Positions 26,346-34,294 of a stretch of DNA of 34,294 bases are shown piece after piece. This DNA comes from Rhodospirillaceae bacterium (lineage in GTDB: Bacteria; Pseudomonadota; Alphaproteobacteria; Rhodospirillales; Rhodospirillaceae), in assembly GCA_029243545.1 (NCBI GenBank), contig JAQWRV010000029.1:1-34294 (forward strand). The letters run 5' to 3'. Position 1 is the stretch's first letter, and each line of letters opens with the position of its first letter. Under the pieces are notes generated by a model. The model had not been told where the DNA came from. It was given only the letters and a program-made list of their open reading frames with translations, and searched no databases. Made by a program: the position numbers and the translations under genes.

Positions 26346-27515
26346 ATGTCCGAAACAGTCAGCCCAACTCTGCTGCCGGAAGGCTTGCGCGACGTGTTAC
26401 CGCCTGACGCGGCAATAGAAGCTGCTCTGGTTGAGCGCCTCGCAGCTTCATTCGAAGCCAATGGGTATGACCGCGTTTCGCCGCCGCTGGTGGAATTTGA
26501 AAACACTCTGCTTGCTGGCATGGGCGCGGCAACGGCTGATCGCATCTTCCGGATGGTAGACCCGGTATCGCAACGCACTCTTGGGCTGCGTGCTGATGTG
26601 ACGGCGCAGATTGCGCGTATCGCTTCAACCCGTTTGCAGACTGAGCAGCGCCCCTTACGTCTCATGTATGCGGGGCAGGTTATGCGCGTAAAAGGCCGTC
26701 AGTTACGGCCTGAGCGTCAATTCACACAGGTTGGGTTTGAACTCATAGGTCCGGATAGTGTGGCCGCTGACCTGGAAGCTATAGTCATAGCAACTGAGGG
26801 CCTGGTCAGTCTCGGGATCGCTCATATCACGGTGGACATGGCATTGCCTCCTCTTGTGCCAGCAATACTTGCAACACAGAAATTCGAGGCCTCTCACCTT
26901 GATGATCTTTTGCTCGCGCTAGATCACAAGGATGTTGCAGAAATTCGCTCGCTGGCTGGTCCACTTGTCGATGTGTTAACGGCACTTATTGAAGCGACGG
27001 GTCCAATCAAAAATGCGCGTGAAAGACTGGCCGAAATTAAATTGCCTTCAGTCGCGGCGGTGCAACTAGAGACATTGTTCACCGTGGCGGATCAGGTTAA
27101 GGACCAATCTCCTGATCTATCCCTGACTCTTGATTTAGTCGAAAATAGAGGGCTGCAATACCACACCGGGGTTACGTTCTTCCTCTTTGCTAAAGGCAGC
27201 CGTCGCGAAATTGGCCGTGGCGGACGCTACGAAATCGACCACGATGAGGGGCGTACTGAACCGGCAACTGGCGCGACATTGTTTATGGATGGCCTCCTGT
27301 CCGTCTCGACAAAACAGGAGTTGAGTGTGTGCGTCTATATTCCTTTCGGAACGGATCGGAAAACAATTGTAGACCTCCAAGCTGAGGGTTACCGGACTAA
27401 AGTTTCACTCAGTGACGGCAATGACATTTTCAAAGAGGCTGGCAGGCTTGGTTGTAGTCATGTCTTGGCTGAGGGCTCTGTGCAAAGAGTTATCAAAGAA
27501 GGGAAGGCGACATGA
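26346..27515 (+). CDS. hisZ: ATP phosphoribosyltransferase regulatory subunit HisZ
   Basis: 389 residues. A histidyl-tRNA synthetase-like protein without aminoacylation role; with short-form HisG it makes the active, histidine-regulated first enzyme of histidine synthesis. Class II features: [14 protein letters not shown] near the start, [32 protein letters not shown] and [10 protein letters not shown], later [16 protein letters not shown] and GRGGRYE. The tRNA-binding C-terminal domain of HisS is lacking. ATGA overlap with purA. The presence of hisZ implies a short-form hisG elsewhere. The conserved hisZ-purA pair is seen in many alphaproteobacteria. Confidence 0.94.
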   Translation: MSETVSPTLLPEGLRDVLPPDAAIEAALVERLAASFEANGYDRVSPPLVEFENTLLAGMGAATADRIFRMVDPVSQRTLGLRADVTAQIARIASTRLQTEQRPLRLMYAGQVMRVKGRQLRPERQFTQVGFELIGPDSVAADLEAIVIATEGLVSLGIAHITVDMALPPLVPAILATQKFEASHLDDLLLALDHKDVAEIRSLAGPLVDVLTALIEATGPIKNARERLAEIKLPSVAAVQLETLFTVADQVKDQSPDLSLTLDLVENRGLQYHTGVTFFLFAKGSRREIGRGGRYEIDHDEGRTEPATGATLFMDGLLSVSTKQELSVCVYIPFGTDRKTIVDLQAEGYRTKVSLSDGNDIFKEAGRLGCSHVLAEGSVQRVIKEGKAT

Positions 27516-28801
27516 CGAATGTGGCCGTTGTCGGCGCCCAGTGGGGTGACGAAGGAAAAGGTAAAGTTGTTGATTGGTTATCTGAACGCGCTGACGTCGT
27601 TGCACGATTTCAGGGTGGGCATAATGCCGGACATACTTTGGTTATTGACGGTCAAACGTACAAGCTGAGTTTGTTACCATCCGGTGTGGTCCGTGGAAAA
27701 CCGTCCATAATCGGTAATGGCGTAGTCATAGATCCTTGGGCTCTTCTCGAAGAAATTAAACGCGTTGGGAAGCAAGGTGTCCGGATCGATTCAGATACCT
27801 TGCAGATTGCTGAGAATGCCAGTCTGATCCTCCCGCTCCACAAAAATTTGGATCTTGCCCGCGAAGAGGCGGCGGGTGAGAAAAAGATTGGTACAACAGG
27901 TCGTGGCATTGGTCCGGCATATGAAGATAAAGTAGCTCGCCGGGCGATCCGACTTTGTGACCTAAATGATCCCGAAACGGTGGCGTTAAAAGTAGATCGG
28001 TTACTGTCTCATCATAACGCTTTACTAAGAGGTCTGAGTCAGCCGGAACTCAGTGGTGAGGACTTGTGCAAGCTATTAGCCGACGTCGCTCCAAAAATTT
28101 TGCCTTATCAATCCCCCACTTGGGAGCTCCTAGACAAAGCGCGAAAAAAGGGGCAACGCATTCTTTTTGAGGGTGCTCAAGGCGCTATGCTTGATCTTGA
28201 TCACGGCACCTACCCGTACGTGACATCATCAAACACCTTAGCCGGCCAGGCAGCCGTCGGGTCCGGCCTTGGGCCAGGCGCTGTGGGGTACGTTCTCGGC
28301 ATCACAAAGTCCTACACCACCAGGGTTGGGTCTGGTCCGTTTCCAACCGAGCTTCACGACCATGTTGGTGAGACGCTCGGGGAGAGGGGGCATGAATTTG
28401 GGACTGTTACGGGCCGCCGCCGCCGATGTGGTTGGTTTGACGCTGTCATGGTCCGCCAAGCCGTAAAGGTCGGGGGTATTACAGGAATTGCGCTCACCAA
28501 ACTCGATGTTCTGGATACATTGACTGAGCTGAACGTTTGCGTCGCTTATGAACTCAAAGGTGAGAAAATAGATAGGTTTCCAGCATCAATGGCCGATCAA
28601 GCGGGTGTAATTCCCGTTTATGAAACGCTTTCAGGCTGGAATCAGAGTACGCGTGGCGCGCGGTCCTGGGCAGATCTGCCTGCTGAAGCGATCAAATATA
28701 TCCGGCGTGTTGAAGAACTTATTGACGCACCCGTGGCTCTACTTTCGACTAGCCCCGAGCGCGAGGATACCATAATGGTTCGGGATCCCTTTGCCGACTA
28801 G
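27512..28801 (+). CDS. purA: Adenylosuccinate synthetase PurA
   Basis: 429 residues, normal. Joins IMP and aspartate using GTP, the first committed step to AMP. Starts [20 protein letters not shown] with catalytic D13 and the P-loop-like GDEGKGK; H41 in [76 protein letters not shown]. All catalytic segments are intact. Coupled to hisZ by a 4-nt overlap; last gene before a convergent gap with rluD. Confidence 0.97.
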   Translation: MTNVAVVGAQWGDEGKGKVVDWLSERADVVARFQGGHNAGHTLVIDGQTYKLSLLPSGVVRGKPSIIGNGVVIDPWALLEEIKRVGKQGVRIDSDTLQIAENASLILPLHKNLDLAREEAAGEKKIGTTGRGIGPAYEDKVARRAIRLCDLNDPETVALKVDRLLSHHNALLRGLSQPELSGEDLCKLLADVAPKILPYQSPTWELLDKARKKGQRILFEGAQGAMLDLDHGTYPYVTSSNTLAGQAAVGSGLGPGAVGYVLGITKSYTTRVGSGPFPTELHDHVGETLGERGHEFGTVTGRRRRCGWFDAVMVRQAVKVGGITGIALTKLDVLDTLTELNVCVAYELKGEKIDRFPASMADQAGVIPVYETLSGWNQSTRGARSWADLPAEAIKYIRRVEELIDAPVALLSTSPEREDTIMVRDPFAD

Positions 28802-29127
28802 GTTTACTGGGGGTCATTTGTTCGTGGTCACAAGCACTTGATTCTAACCCTTCGATAACGCCGATATGGTGAGCTATGGTGCTTTCTAAATTCCATCAAA
28901 GGTGAGGTCGAGAGTACCCCTATACGCGAGGCAACGAGCTCCAGAATGCGCTGCATATGGTTGATTGGGGTGCTGCGAAATGGCCGCCGGTAAATCGCAA
29001 ATGCGTGGTAGTTATTTATCACTGGCCTTTAGGCGGCCGGGTGATGGACAACCAGACCAGCGTTGCGGCACGCATTTCGGGTCATCAATCTCCGAACCCA
29101 AAGAGCCGAAGCTGTAATTACTAACAC
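28802..29127. other. 326-bp gap between convergent purA and rluD, no gene recognised
   Basis: No reading frame here resembles a known protein; a 64-codon minus-strand frame (28828-29022) is basic, lacks a Shine-Dalgarno and looks random. Short inverted repeats exist (TTCGG/CCGAA near 29077-29097) but no terminator with a T-tract is evident on either strand. No tRNA-like cloverleaf was found by eye. Confidence 0.5.
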
Positions 29128-30090
29128 CTAGCAGACCTCACTCAATGCGCGCTGTAGCGTGATAAAGTCTACAGGCTCGCCTGAGGTAAAACTTACGGCT
29201 TCGTTTGTCACAGGGTGTTTGAATCCTAGTATGCCTGCATGCAAGGCTTGGCGGCCAAAGTTCCGGACGGTATCTGCCAAGGTTTTATCTATCCCACGTT
29301 TGAGGCCTTTACCATAAAGCGGGTCACCGATAATGCTGCTGCCATTGTGGGTCATATGAACACGAATTTGATGTGTGCGGCCGGTCTCCAATTGGCATTC
29401 GATTAGACTTGCTATTGCGCCATACGCTTTCTGGAACCGGTAATGGGTGACAGCTTCTTTGCCGCCTCTTGCTACCACTGCCATTTTCTTCCGGTTGTTT
29501 GAACTCCGTCCAATAGCACCGATTACGGTTCCCGAAAGCGGAGATGGAACACCCCAAACCAAAGCTGAATAGCGCCTCTCGATTGAATGATCAGCGAACT
29601 GCTTTGTTAGTCCTGCATGGGCTGTTTCTGTTTTCGCGGCGACCAGAAGTCCTGATGTATCCTTGTCGAGCCGGTGGACAATACCAGGGCGTTTGACACC
29701 GCCAATACCTTGCAGTGAATCGCCACAATGGGCGAGCAATGCATTAACGAGCGTATGATCAGGATTGCCGGCGGCCGGATGAACGACGAGACCCGCTGGT
29801 TTGTTGAGGACAATCAAATGCTCGTCCTCAAAGTGAATTTCGAGTGGAATTGACTGCGGCTCAGGGTAGTCCTCTACCGGCGAAGGGATACTCAAAGCAA
29901 TTGTAGAATTATGTTTGAGCCGGAAATTTGGATCGTCGATGGTTTCACCATCAACACTCACGTTACCAGACTCGATAAGCGTTTTAAGGCGCGATCTAGA
30001 TAAGTTATCCATCGTACCTGCTAACATCTTGTCAAGTCTTTGGCCGTGTCTGTCCGCGTCAACGGTGCAAGTGATTATCTCTTTTGGCAA
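29128..30090 (-). CDS. rluD: Ribosomal large subunit pseudouridine synthase, RluD-type
   Basis: 320 residues: S4 RNA-binding domain (about 15-62, GQRLDKMLAGTMDNLSRSRLKTLIESGNVSVDG) and RluA-type catalytic domain with HRLDKDTSGLL at 139-149, D142 being the catalytic aspartate, and TGRTHQIRVHM later. RluD modifies helix 69 of 23S rRNA (U1911, 1915, 1917 in E. coli); S4 domain plus length favour RluD over RluC. The start is a TTG preceded by GGGGAAA; no in-frame ATG is nearer. It is divergent from the small membrane-protein gene. In several alphaproteobacteria rpoH sits beside this gene; it does not here. Confidence 0.93.
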   Translation of the reverse strand: MPKEIITCTVDADRHGQRLDKMLAGTMDNLSRSRLKTLIESGNVSVDGETIDDPNFRLKHNSTIALSIPSPVEDYPEPQSIPLEIHFEDEHLIVLNKPAGLVVHPAAGNPDHTLVNALLAHCGDSLQGIGGVKRPGIVHRLDKDTSGLLVAAKTETAHAGLTKQFADHSIERRYSALVWGVPSPLSGTVIGAIGRSSNNRKKMAVVARGGKEAVTHYRFQKAYGAIASLIECQLETGRTHQIRVHMTHNGSSIIGDPLYGKGLKRGIDKTLADTVRNFGRQALHAGILGFKHPVTNEAVSFTSGEPVDFITLQRALSEVC

Positions 30091-30170
30091 GATTTCCCCG
30101 CTATGGGTTCGTCGTTATATCATTTACGATGAGTTTGTACGCTAACCGGGCGACGGGAGGAACCGGGACA

Positions 30171-30506
30171 ATGAATGCCGCGAAAATGCTGGTGTGGGTT
30201 ATGTCAGGAATGCTGCTTGCATTGCTAGCCATTCTTGTCATCGGCTTATCATTGGGTTGGCATAAAAATGACAATTCAGTCACTCAATCCGCAAGCTTCA
30301 TAAGCGGGCGGGCCTTTGACCTCGTTGACCTGCGTCAACCCTCTGGAACTTCAGTCGCTGACGTGACCGAAATCCAGGGGTGGATTGCGGTAACTCTCGC
30401 TGGTGGTGGTGTCCCGGACAGAGTCGTCCTGATCAATCCTGAGTCTGGAGAGATCGTGGGAGAGATCGCGGTCAATTCAGGAGGTGCTCGTCCGTCTTCG
30501 CTATGA
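30171..30506 (+). CDS. Small membrane-anchored protein (DUF6476-like)
   Basis: 111 residues from the ATG at 30171, chosen because GGGAGGA (30155-30161) precedes it by 9 nt; the frame is open back to 30084 but that part overlaps the rluD start. One N-terminal membrane segment (about 7-30, LVWVMSGMLLALLAILVIGLSLGW) is followed by a soluble domain of about 75 residues. That domain contains GWIAVTLAGGGVPDRVVLINPESGEIVGEIAV, which reads like a beta-propeller-type blade. Small proteins of this layout next to rluD and an M67 peptidase are known in alphaproteobacteria; the DUF6476 label is from memory and should be checked. Stop overlaps the M67 start (ATGA). Confidence 0.68.
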   Translation: MNAAKMLVWVMSGMLLALLAILVIGLSLGWHKNDNSVTQSASFISGRAFDLVDLRQPSGTSVADVTEIQGWIAVTLAGGGVPDRVVLINPESGEIVGEIAVNSGGARPSSL

Positions 30507-30922
30507 CCAAACTTGTTATCACAAAGGCTCAAAGAAAATTGATTGAACGAGAAGCGGAAGTAGATTTCCCGCGCGAGTGCTGTGGACTACTTATAGGGCA
30601 TGGTGAACAAACGGTTGTAGTGGCCGACGTAGTTCCAACACAAAACCAAGCTGACTCAGAAGACCGCTTCCTGATTGATCCGCAGGTTCAATTCGATTGG
30701 ATTCGCAAATTACGCGGTTCAGACCTGCAACTTATCGGGCACTACCACTCTCACCCTAACGGTCGGAGAGGTCCTTCAGCACATGACGCGGCTATGGCCA
30801 TGGACGCGGGGCAGATATGGCTGATTGCATCGATGGATGACAGCCGTGTTGGTGAAATTCAGGCTTTTGTAAATGGGCCACATACTGGGGTGCTTTTGCC
30901 AATTTCTATCCAGATTAAATGA
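30503..30922 (+). CDS. M67-family JAMM/MPN+ metallopeptidase
   Basis: 139 residues, one complete JAMM domain. Zinc ligands and catalytic residues fit the signature exactly: E25 (PRECCGLLIG), H82 and H84 (GHYHSHP), S92 and D95 (GPSAHD), i.e. HxH-x7-S-x2-D. Bacterial stand-alone JAMM proteins cleave after the C-terminal Gly-Gly of ubiquitin-like sulfur carriers such as ThiS/MoaD/CysO, or remove such tags. No E1-like or ThiS-like gene is adjacent here, so its partner is unknown. Overlaps both neighbours by ATGA, so the three small genes are translationally coupled. Confidence 0.9.
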   Translation: MTKLVITKAQRKLIEREAEVDFPRECCGLLIGHGEQTVVVADVVPTQNQADSEDRFLIDPQVQFDWIRKLRGSDLQLIGHYHSHPNGRRGPSAHDAAMAMDAGQIWLIASMDDSRVGEIQAFVNGPHTGVLLPISIQIK

Positions 30923-31101
30923 TCTACCACGCAATGCTGGTAGCACTGTGTGGTCGCGTCCAAGATGGGATAGATAAAGGTATGACGGTAAACGCAATGC
31001 TGAAGGCTAAAATCACAGAAGACTTGGATGCCAAGTGGGCTAGTGGATTTATGGGGCCAACATTTGTGGTACAAAACGTCTACAATAGTTTGACCAAATA
31101 G
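30919..31101 (+). pseudogene. 60-codon fragment resembling the C-terminal tail of an MBL-fold hydrolase
   Basis: The predicted peptide YHAMLVALCGRVQDGIDKGMTVNAMLKAKITEDLDAKWASGFMGP... reads like the helical tail of periplasmic metallo-beta-lactamase-fold hydrolases, where YRAML-x-R-VQ-x-I-x-x-GKT...D-x-x-W-G-x-GF-x-x-P-x-x-FV-x-x-VYxSL is usual. The metal-binding domain (HxHxDH) is absent. The frame starts within the M67 stop (ATGA), so it may still be translated. The likeliest reading is the remnant of a larger gene whose 5' part was deleted when it was joined to the M67 gene. Family assignment is from memory of the motif. A true small gene is the alternative. Confidence 0.55.
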
Positions 31102-31129
31102 AGATTGGCCAGAATCCTGGGAGGGTTCC

Positions 31130-32239
31130 ATGGCACCTACATTCGACCGCAGACACCTATTCCGCGCAAGCGGGGCAGCCTTGGGCGTTGTTGCTACTGG
31201 ACTGGTCCATGGCGGTCTACGGCGCGCTCACGCTGCTGATAACAACGGTCCTATCCGGCTTGTTGCAAATGAAAACCCCTATGGGCCCTCAGCGAGCGCG
31301 CAAGAAGCTATGGCGAACGCGCTTGCAGATGGGTGGATGTACGCCACGACCGAGGCGCGCGTCTTACGCGGTCTTATTGCCGAGCGAGAGGGGGTTGAAC
31401 CATCCAATGTGCTCATAACGGCGGGGTCGGGTGAGCTCTTGAAAATGGCCGGGTTAGGTTTTGGGCAGACTGGCGATGTGGTCGCCGCGCGCCCGACATT
31501 TTCGATGCTGGTCGGATACGTGCGCAACACAGGTGGAACGGTGCACGAGATCAATCTTGATAAGAATATGATCCACGATCTGGCAGCAATGGAAGGCCGA
31601 ATTTCGGACAACACCAGCCTTGTTTATGTGTGTAATCCCAATAATCCAACGGGGACACTGTCGGATGCAGATACGCTGCGTTCTTTCATCGACACCGTAG
31701 AAAGTCGCACCACCGTGTTCGTTGATGAGGCCTACGTTGATTTATTAGAGGACCCCTCCAGCAATGCCATGGTTGACCAGGTCAAAGCCGGTAAGAATGT
31801 TATTATCGCCCGCACATTCTCAAAAATTCATGGCATGGCAGGGTTGCGTATCGGTTATGCTATTGCCCGCGAAGATTTGATCAAGCGGTTGCGGCCGCTG
31901 CAAATGAGCTTCCTCAATGTTATGGGATTACGCGCTGCAGTCGCTAGCTACAAAGACATAGAATTTCAAGAATTTAGTAAGTCTAAAATTCAGGAATGCG
32001 TATCCATCACACAATCTGCCTTTGAGGATCTGGGGTTGCCGTACACACCGTCAAAAGGCAACTTCGTGTTGTTTGATACGGGCGGGTCTGTACGTGCATT
32101 TTCAACTGCTATGCGCCGCAAAAACATCCTTGTCGGCCGCTCTTATGCGCCGTATGAATCATGGTGCCGGGTCAGTATGGGAACAGTAGAGCAGATGGCG
32201 GTATTTGCTGAAGCTCTGAGGGAATATTACAAGGGATAA
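31130..32239 (+). CDS. Class I/II aminotransferase with apparent Tat signal (HisC-like)
   Basis: 369 residues. N-terminus has a twin-arginine pattern, DRRHLFRASG (6-15), a moderately hydrophobic stretch AALGVVATGLV (16-26) and AHA (33-35) as probable cleavage site. The catalytic part is a fold-type I PLP enzyme closest in pattern to histidinol-phosphate aminotransferase: NENPYGPS (48-54), SGE loop (100-102), NPNNPTGT (169-176), DEAYVD (199-204), SKIHGMAGLRIGYA (231-244) with PLP lysine K232, and SYAPYESWCRVSMGT with the carboxylate-binding Arg. Shine-Dalgarno GGGAGGG is well placed. Export of a folded PLP enzyme is what Tat permits, so a periplasmic transaminase is inferred. The racemase-like gene starts 4 nt after its stop. 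Not expected to be the biosynthetic HisC. Confidence 0.88.
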   Translation: MAPTFDRRHLFRASGAALGVVATGLVHGGLRRAHAADNNGPIRLVANENPYGPSASAQEAMANALADGWMYATTEARVLRGLIAEREGVEPSNVLITAGSGELLKMAGLGFGQTGDVVAARPTFSMLVGYVRNTGGTVHEINLDKNMIHDLAAMEGRISDNTSLVYVCNPNNPTGTLSDADTLRSFIDTVESRTTVFVDEAYVDLLEDPSSNAMVDQVKAGKNVIIARTFSKIHGMAGLRIGYAIAREDLIKRLRPLQMSFLNVMGLRAAVASYKDIEFQEFSKSKIQECVSITQSAFEDLGLPYTPSKGNFVLFDTGGSVRAFSTAMRRKNILVGRSYAPYESWCRVSMGTVEQMAVFAEALREYYKG

Positions 32240-32243
32240 AGCC

Positions 32244-33071
32244 ATGACTTATCGTATAGGTGTCCTCGGAACAGGGGGCGGAGCAACAGATAATAATATT
32301 TCACCCATCTTAGAAATTGCCGGCGAGGGTTTTAAGCCCGAGTTGATCGAAACACGTTTGCGCACGTTCCCAATAACGCCCTACGACAGAGGACTAACGG
32401 CTATTGCTAATTTGGACTGTGCCATCGAGGCAGAAAGGGCTGGGTTCGACGCCGTTTTTATTAATACTGTTGGTGACTATGGCATTGATGAAATGAGATC
32501 CGCTACCAGCATGGTTGTGGTCGGTGCTGGTGAAGCGACGATGGCGATGTGCTGCAACGTCGGGCGCAAGTTCTCGATTGTGACTATTTGGCCGCCCAAA
32601 ATGAATTTTATTTATCATGAACGTCTGCGCAATTGCGCCATGGAAGATCGTTGTGTGTCGATCCGCAACGTCTTGAACAATGACGAAGTAAAAGGCGTGG
32701 AGGGTGCTGGAGCCGCGACCAACGATCTAAAGAACGGCGATACCAGTCTGCAAGATCGTATAGTGCAAACCATTGAATCTGCAGTGAGCGAAGATGGCGC
32801 GGATACCATTATGCTGGGATGCACCTGCATGGCACCGGTTGGTCCACAAATCGCGAAATGTGTTTCAGTGCCCGTTCTAGAATCTTTGCGCACCGGGTAC
32901 AAAACCACTGAAGCGATGCTGTCTCTTGGTATCCGGCATAGCCATCAAGCATTTCCCAAGGCTGATCCAGCGAATGTTGATGCGGTCGGTGCGCTCATTG
33001 CAGGGCAGGGAAATTTAGCTTTAGGTGGCGACTGCGCGGTTTGCGTCATCGCACAGGAAGCAGCTGAGTAG
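32244..33071 (+). CDS. Asp/Glu racemase-superfamily protein lacking the first catalytic Cys
   Basis: 275 residues. Overall pattern is that of the hydantoin/Asp-Glu racemase superfamily: start YRIGVLGTGGGATDNN, AGFDAVFINTVGDYGIDEMR (67-85), VVVGAGEATM (91-100), FSIVTIWP and TIMLGCTCMAPVG (188-200). The second catalytic Cys is present (C193 in LGCTCM). At the first site, where racemases have ACFGD or NTxAD/TCxGD-type motifs with Cys or Thr depending on subfamily, this protein has NTVGD with T75. No signal peptide, so cytoplasmic. It could be a racemase/isomerase variant or a one-cysteine enzyme such as an AMDase-like decarboxylase. Coupled to the Tat aminotransferase. Confidence 0.85.
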   Translation: MTYRIGVLGTGGGATDNNISPILEIAGEGFKPELIETRLRTFPITPYDRGLTAIANLDCAIEAERAGFDAVFINTVGDYGIDEMRSATSMVVVGAGEATMAMCCNVGRKFSIVTIWPPKMNFIYHERLRNCAMEDRCVSIRNVLNNDEVKGVEGAGAATNDLKNGDTSLQDRIVQTIESAVSEDGADTIMLGCTCMAPVGPQIAKCVSVPVLESLRTGYKTTEAMLSLGIRHSHQAFPKADPANVDAVGALIAGQGNLALGGDCAVCVIAQEAAE

Positions 33072-33108
33072 AGTGAATATAGTTATCTTGTTGCACGAAA
33101 CTATTTGA

Positions 33109-34294
33109 ATGGAGGGCGATGAGTCACAGCATAGACATAGTACTAACTCAGAGGCGTTGCCCGCCATTCCCAATGAACGGTTGATCAAGATCGTTCTGGC
33201 TACGACGATCGCCGCGAGTGCGTTCACGATCCAAATATTCTTGCCTGCTTTGCCAGCTGTACAAGCGGCATTCGACGTGACTGCGTCGCAAGTACAATTA
33301 ACAATCAGTCTACCGCTGCTCGTGACAGCCCTGGCTACTCTTATATATGGCCCGTTGTCAGACCGGTTTGGCCGGCGGCCAGCACTTGTTGGTGGGATGA
33401 TAATATTTTTTGCTGGCACCGTTCTCTGTCTATTTGCGAATTCAATTGTAACCTTAGTTCTAGGACGGTTCATTCAAGCGCTAGGGAGCGCAGCTGGTGT
33501 AGTCATTGCCCGTGCTGCGGTGCGTGATTTGTATGGCAGAGAACGCGCTGCAGCCGTTCTCGCGGGCCTAATCGCCGTTATGGTTGTTGCCCCAATGATT
33601 GCTCCGACCCTCGGAGGATTTCTTGTCGACGGATTTGGCTGGCGAGGCAATATCGGTGCCACTGTCATATTTGCAGGGATTCTTTTGGCTCTCATTGTTT
33701 TTGGTATGCCCGAAACCCACAAAGCGGAGACCGGAGTGTCCTTTGGTTTGGGCAGTATGCTAGCGAGCTTTAAGATATTGCTGAGTGCACCCGCCTATCG
33801 AGCTTACGCCTTTCAAAGCGCGTTTATGATATCCATATTTTACGTGTTTCTCGCAGCAGCCCCCTATGCCGTCATGACCGTCATGGATGTCAGCGCGACC
33901 AGCTACGGCCTGTACTTTCTACTTTCTACAATCGGCTACTTGTCCGGAACATTGATTGCCACAAGATATTCTGAGCGAGTGGGTATAGACCCCATGATCA
34001 GGATCGGTACGTTACTCGCCATCGTGACCACGGCTATTGTGGTTGCTTTTTTAGCCTTTGGGGTATGGCATCCCTTGGCAATATTTCTACCCATCACAAT
34101 TCTTGGCACTGCAAATGGCATGGCACTTCCTAATTCGAATGCCGGCGCAATAAGCGTTTATCCTGAACTCGCCGGTACAGCATCAGGATTAACTTCGTTT
34201 ATACAACTGGGTATCGCGGCACTCTTCGCTCAGGCGTCCGGAAGCTGGCAAAACGGAACACCCTTTCCGCTCGCTATTTTTATGCTTTGCGCTG
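33109..34294 (+). CDS. Bcr/CflA-type MFS transporter, 3' truncated by window edge
   Basis: The frame runs from an ATG at 33109 to the end of the window (395 codons visible, family about 390-410, so only a few residues are missing). Twelve-segment MFS layout; motif A GPLSDRFGRRP at 81-91 between segments 2 and 3; GRFIQALGSAAGVVIARAAVRDLY; APTLGGFL; and the Bcr/CflA-typical ALPNSNAGAISVYPELAGTASGL. These are drug/sulfonamide/bicyclomycin or dipeptide/cysteine exporters. No Shine-Dalgarno precedes ATG 33109; the only one, GGAGGG (33111-33116), sits before an out-of-frame ATG at 33120. It follows the racemase-like gene by 37 nt and may share its substrate. Confidence 0.88.
   Translation, partial: MEGDESQHRHSTNSEALPAIPNERLIKIVLATTIAASAFTIQIFLPALPAVQAAFDVTASQVQLTISLPLLVTALATLIYGPLSDRFGRRPALVGGMIIFFAGTVLCLFANSIVTLVLGRFIQALGSAAGVVIARAAVRDLYGRERAAAVLAGLIAVMVVAPMIAPTLGGFLVDGFGWRGNIGATVIFAGILLALIVFGMPETHKAETGVSFGLGSMLASFKILLSAPAYRAYAFQSAFMISIFYVFLAAAPYAVMTVMDVSATSYGLYFLLSTIGYLSGTLIATRYSERVGIDPMIRIGTLLAIVTTAIVVAFLAFGVWHPLAIFLPITILGTANGMALPNSNAGAISVYPELAGTASGLTSFIQLGIAALFAQASGSWQNGTPFPLAIFMLCA

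Noticed and set aside
28828-29022. 64-codon minus-strand frame in the purA-rluD gap
   Set aside because: No ribosome-binding site, no recognisable motif, and a length expected by chance.

Overview
The window reads as a chromosomal segment of an alphaproteobacterium, most like the Rhodospirillales and related marine lineages. The base composition is a little over 50% GC by eye. Lineage evidence is mixed. Gene order is typical of the class: a DUF4164-type coiled-coil gene, zapA, a 6S RNA-like locus and a 5-formyl-THF cyclo-ligase gene in a row; ruvCAB, ybgC, tolQRAB, pal, cpoB, tilS, ftsH, folP and glmM in a row; hisZ coupled to purA; and serC next to serA. Almost every reading frame is intact and tightly packed, many with 4-nt stop/start overlaps. 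I see no IS element, prophage, CRISPR array, rRNA or tRNA.

Layout. 1-861 is the 3' part of epmA (EF-P lysylation). 921-3117 (minus strand) holds a small Cys-rich secreted protein, thiE and a class I fba. 3240-5601 runs away from fba: coiled-coil protein, zapA, 6S RNA, cyclo-ligase, YmdB-type phosphoesterase. 5741-15829 is the main housekeeping block: yebC; the Holliday-junction genes ruvC-ruvA-ruvB; the envelope-constriction set ybgC-tolQ-tolR-tolA-tolB-pal-cpoB; and tilS. 16018-21464 holds ftsH, folP, glmM and thiD. 21433-23346 encodes an SLC13-type ion/carboxylate transporter. 23459-28801 carries serine synthesis (serC, serA), histidine-pathway regulation (hisZ) and purA. 28802-29127 is a 326-bp gap with no recognised gene. 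rluD is on the minus strand at 29128-30090.

The least ordinary part is 30171-34294. It contains a small membrane protein, a stand-alone JAMM (M67) peptidase, a 60-codon piece resembling only the C-terminal tail of MBL-fold hydrolases, an aminotransferase with an apparent twin-arginine export signal, an Asp/Glu-racemase-fold enzyme in which the first catalytic Cys appears to be Thr, and a truncated Bcr/CflA-type MFS transporter. The last three are adjacent and could form a small unit for handling an unusual amino or keto acid. That is inference from order and motifs; no substrate can be read from the sequence.

Regulatory observations: a perfect 20-bp tandem duplication upstream of pal, a strong terminator-like hairpin between pal and cpoB, a 6S RNA candidate with a 9-bp closing helix upstream of the cyclo-ligase gene, and several genes starting with GTG or TTG, including a ruvC start that the Shine-Dalgarno spacing leaves ambiguous.
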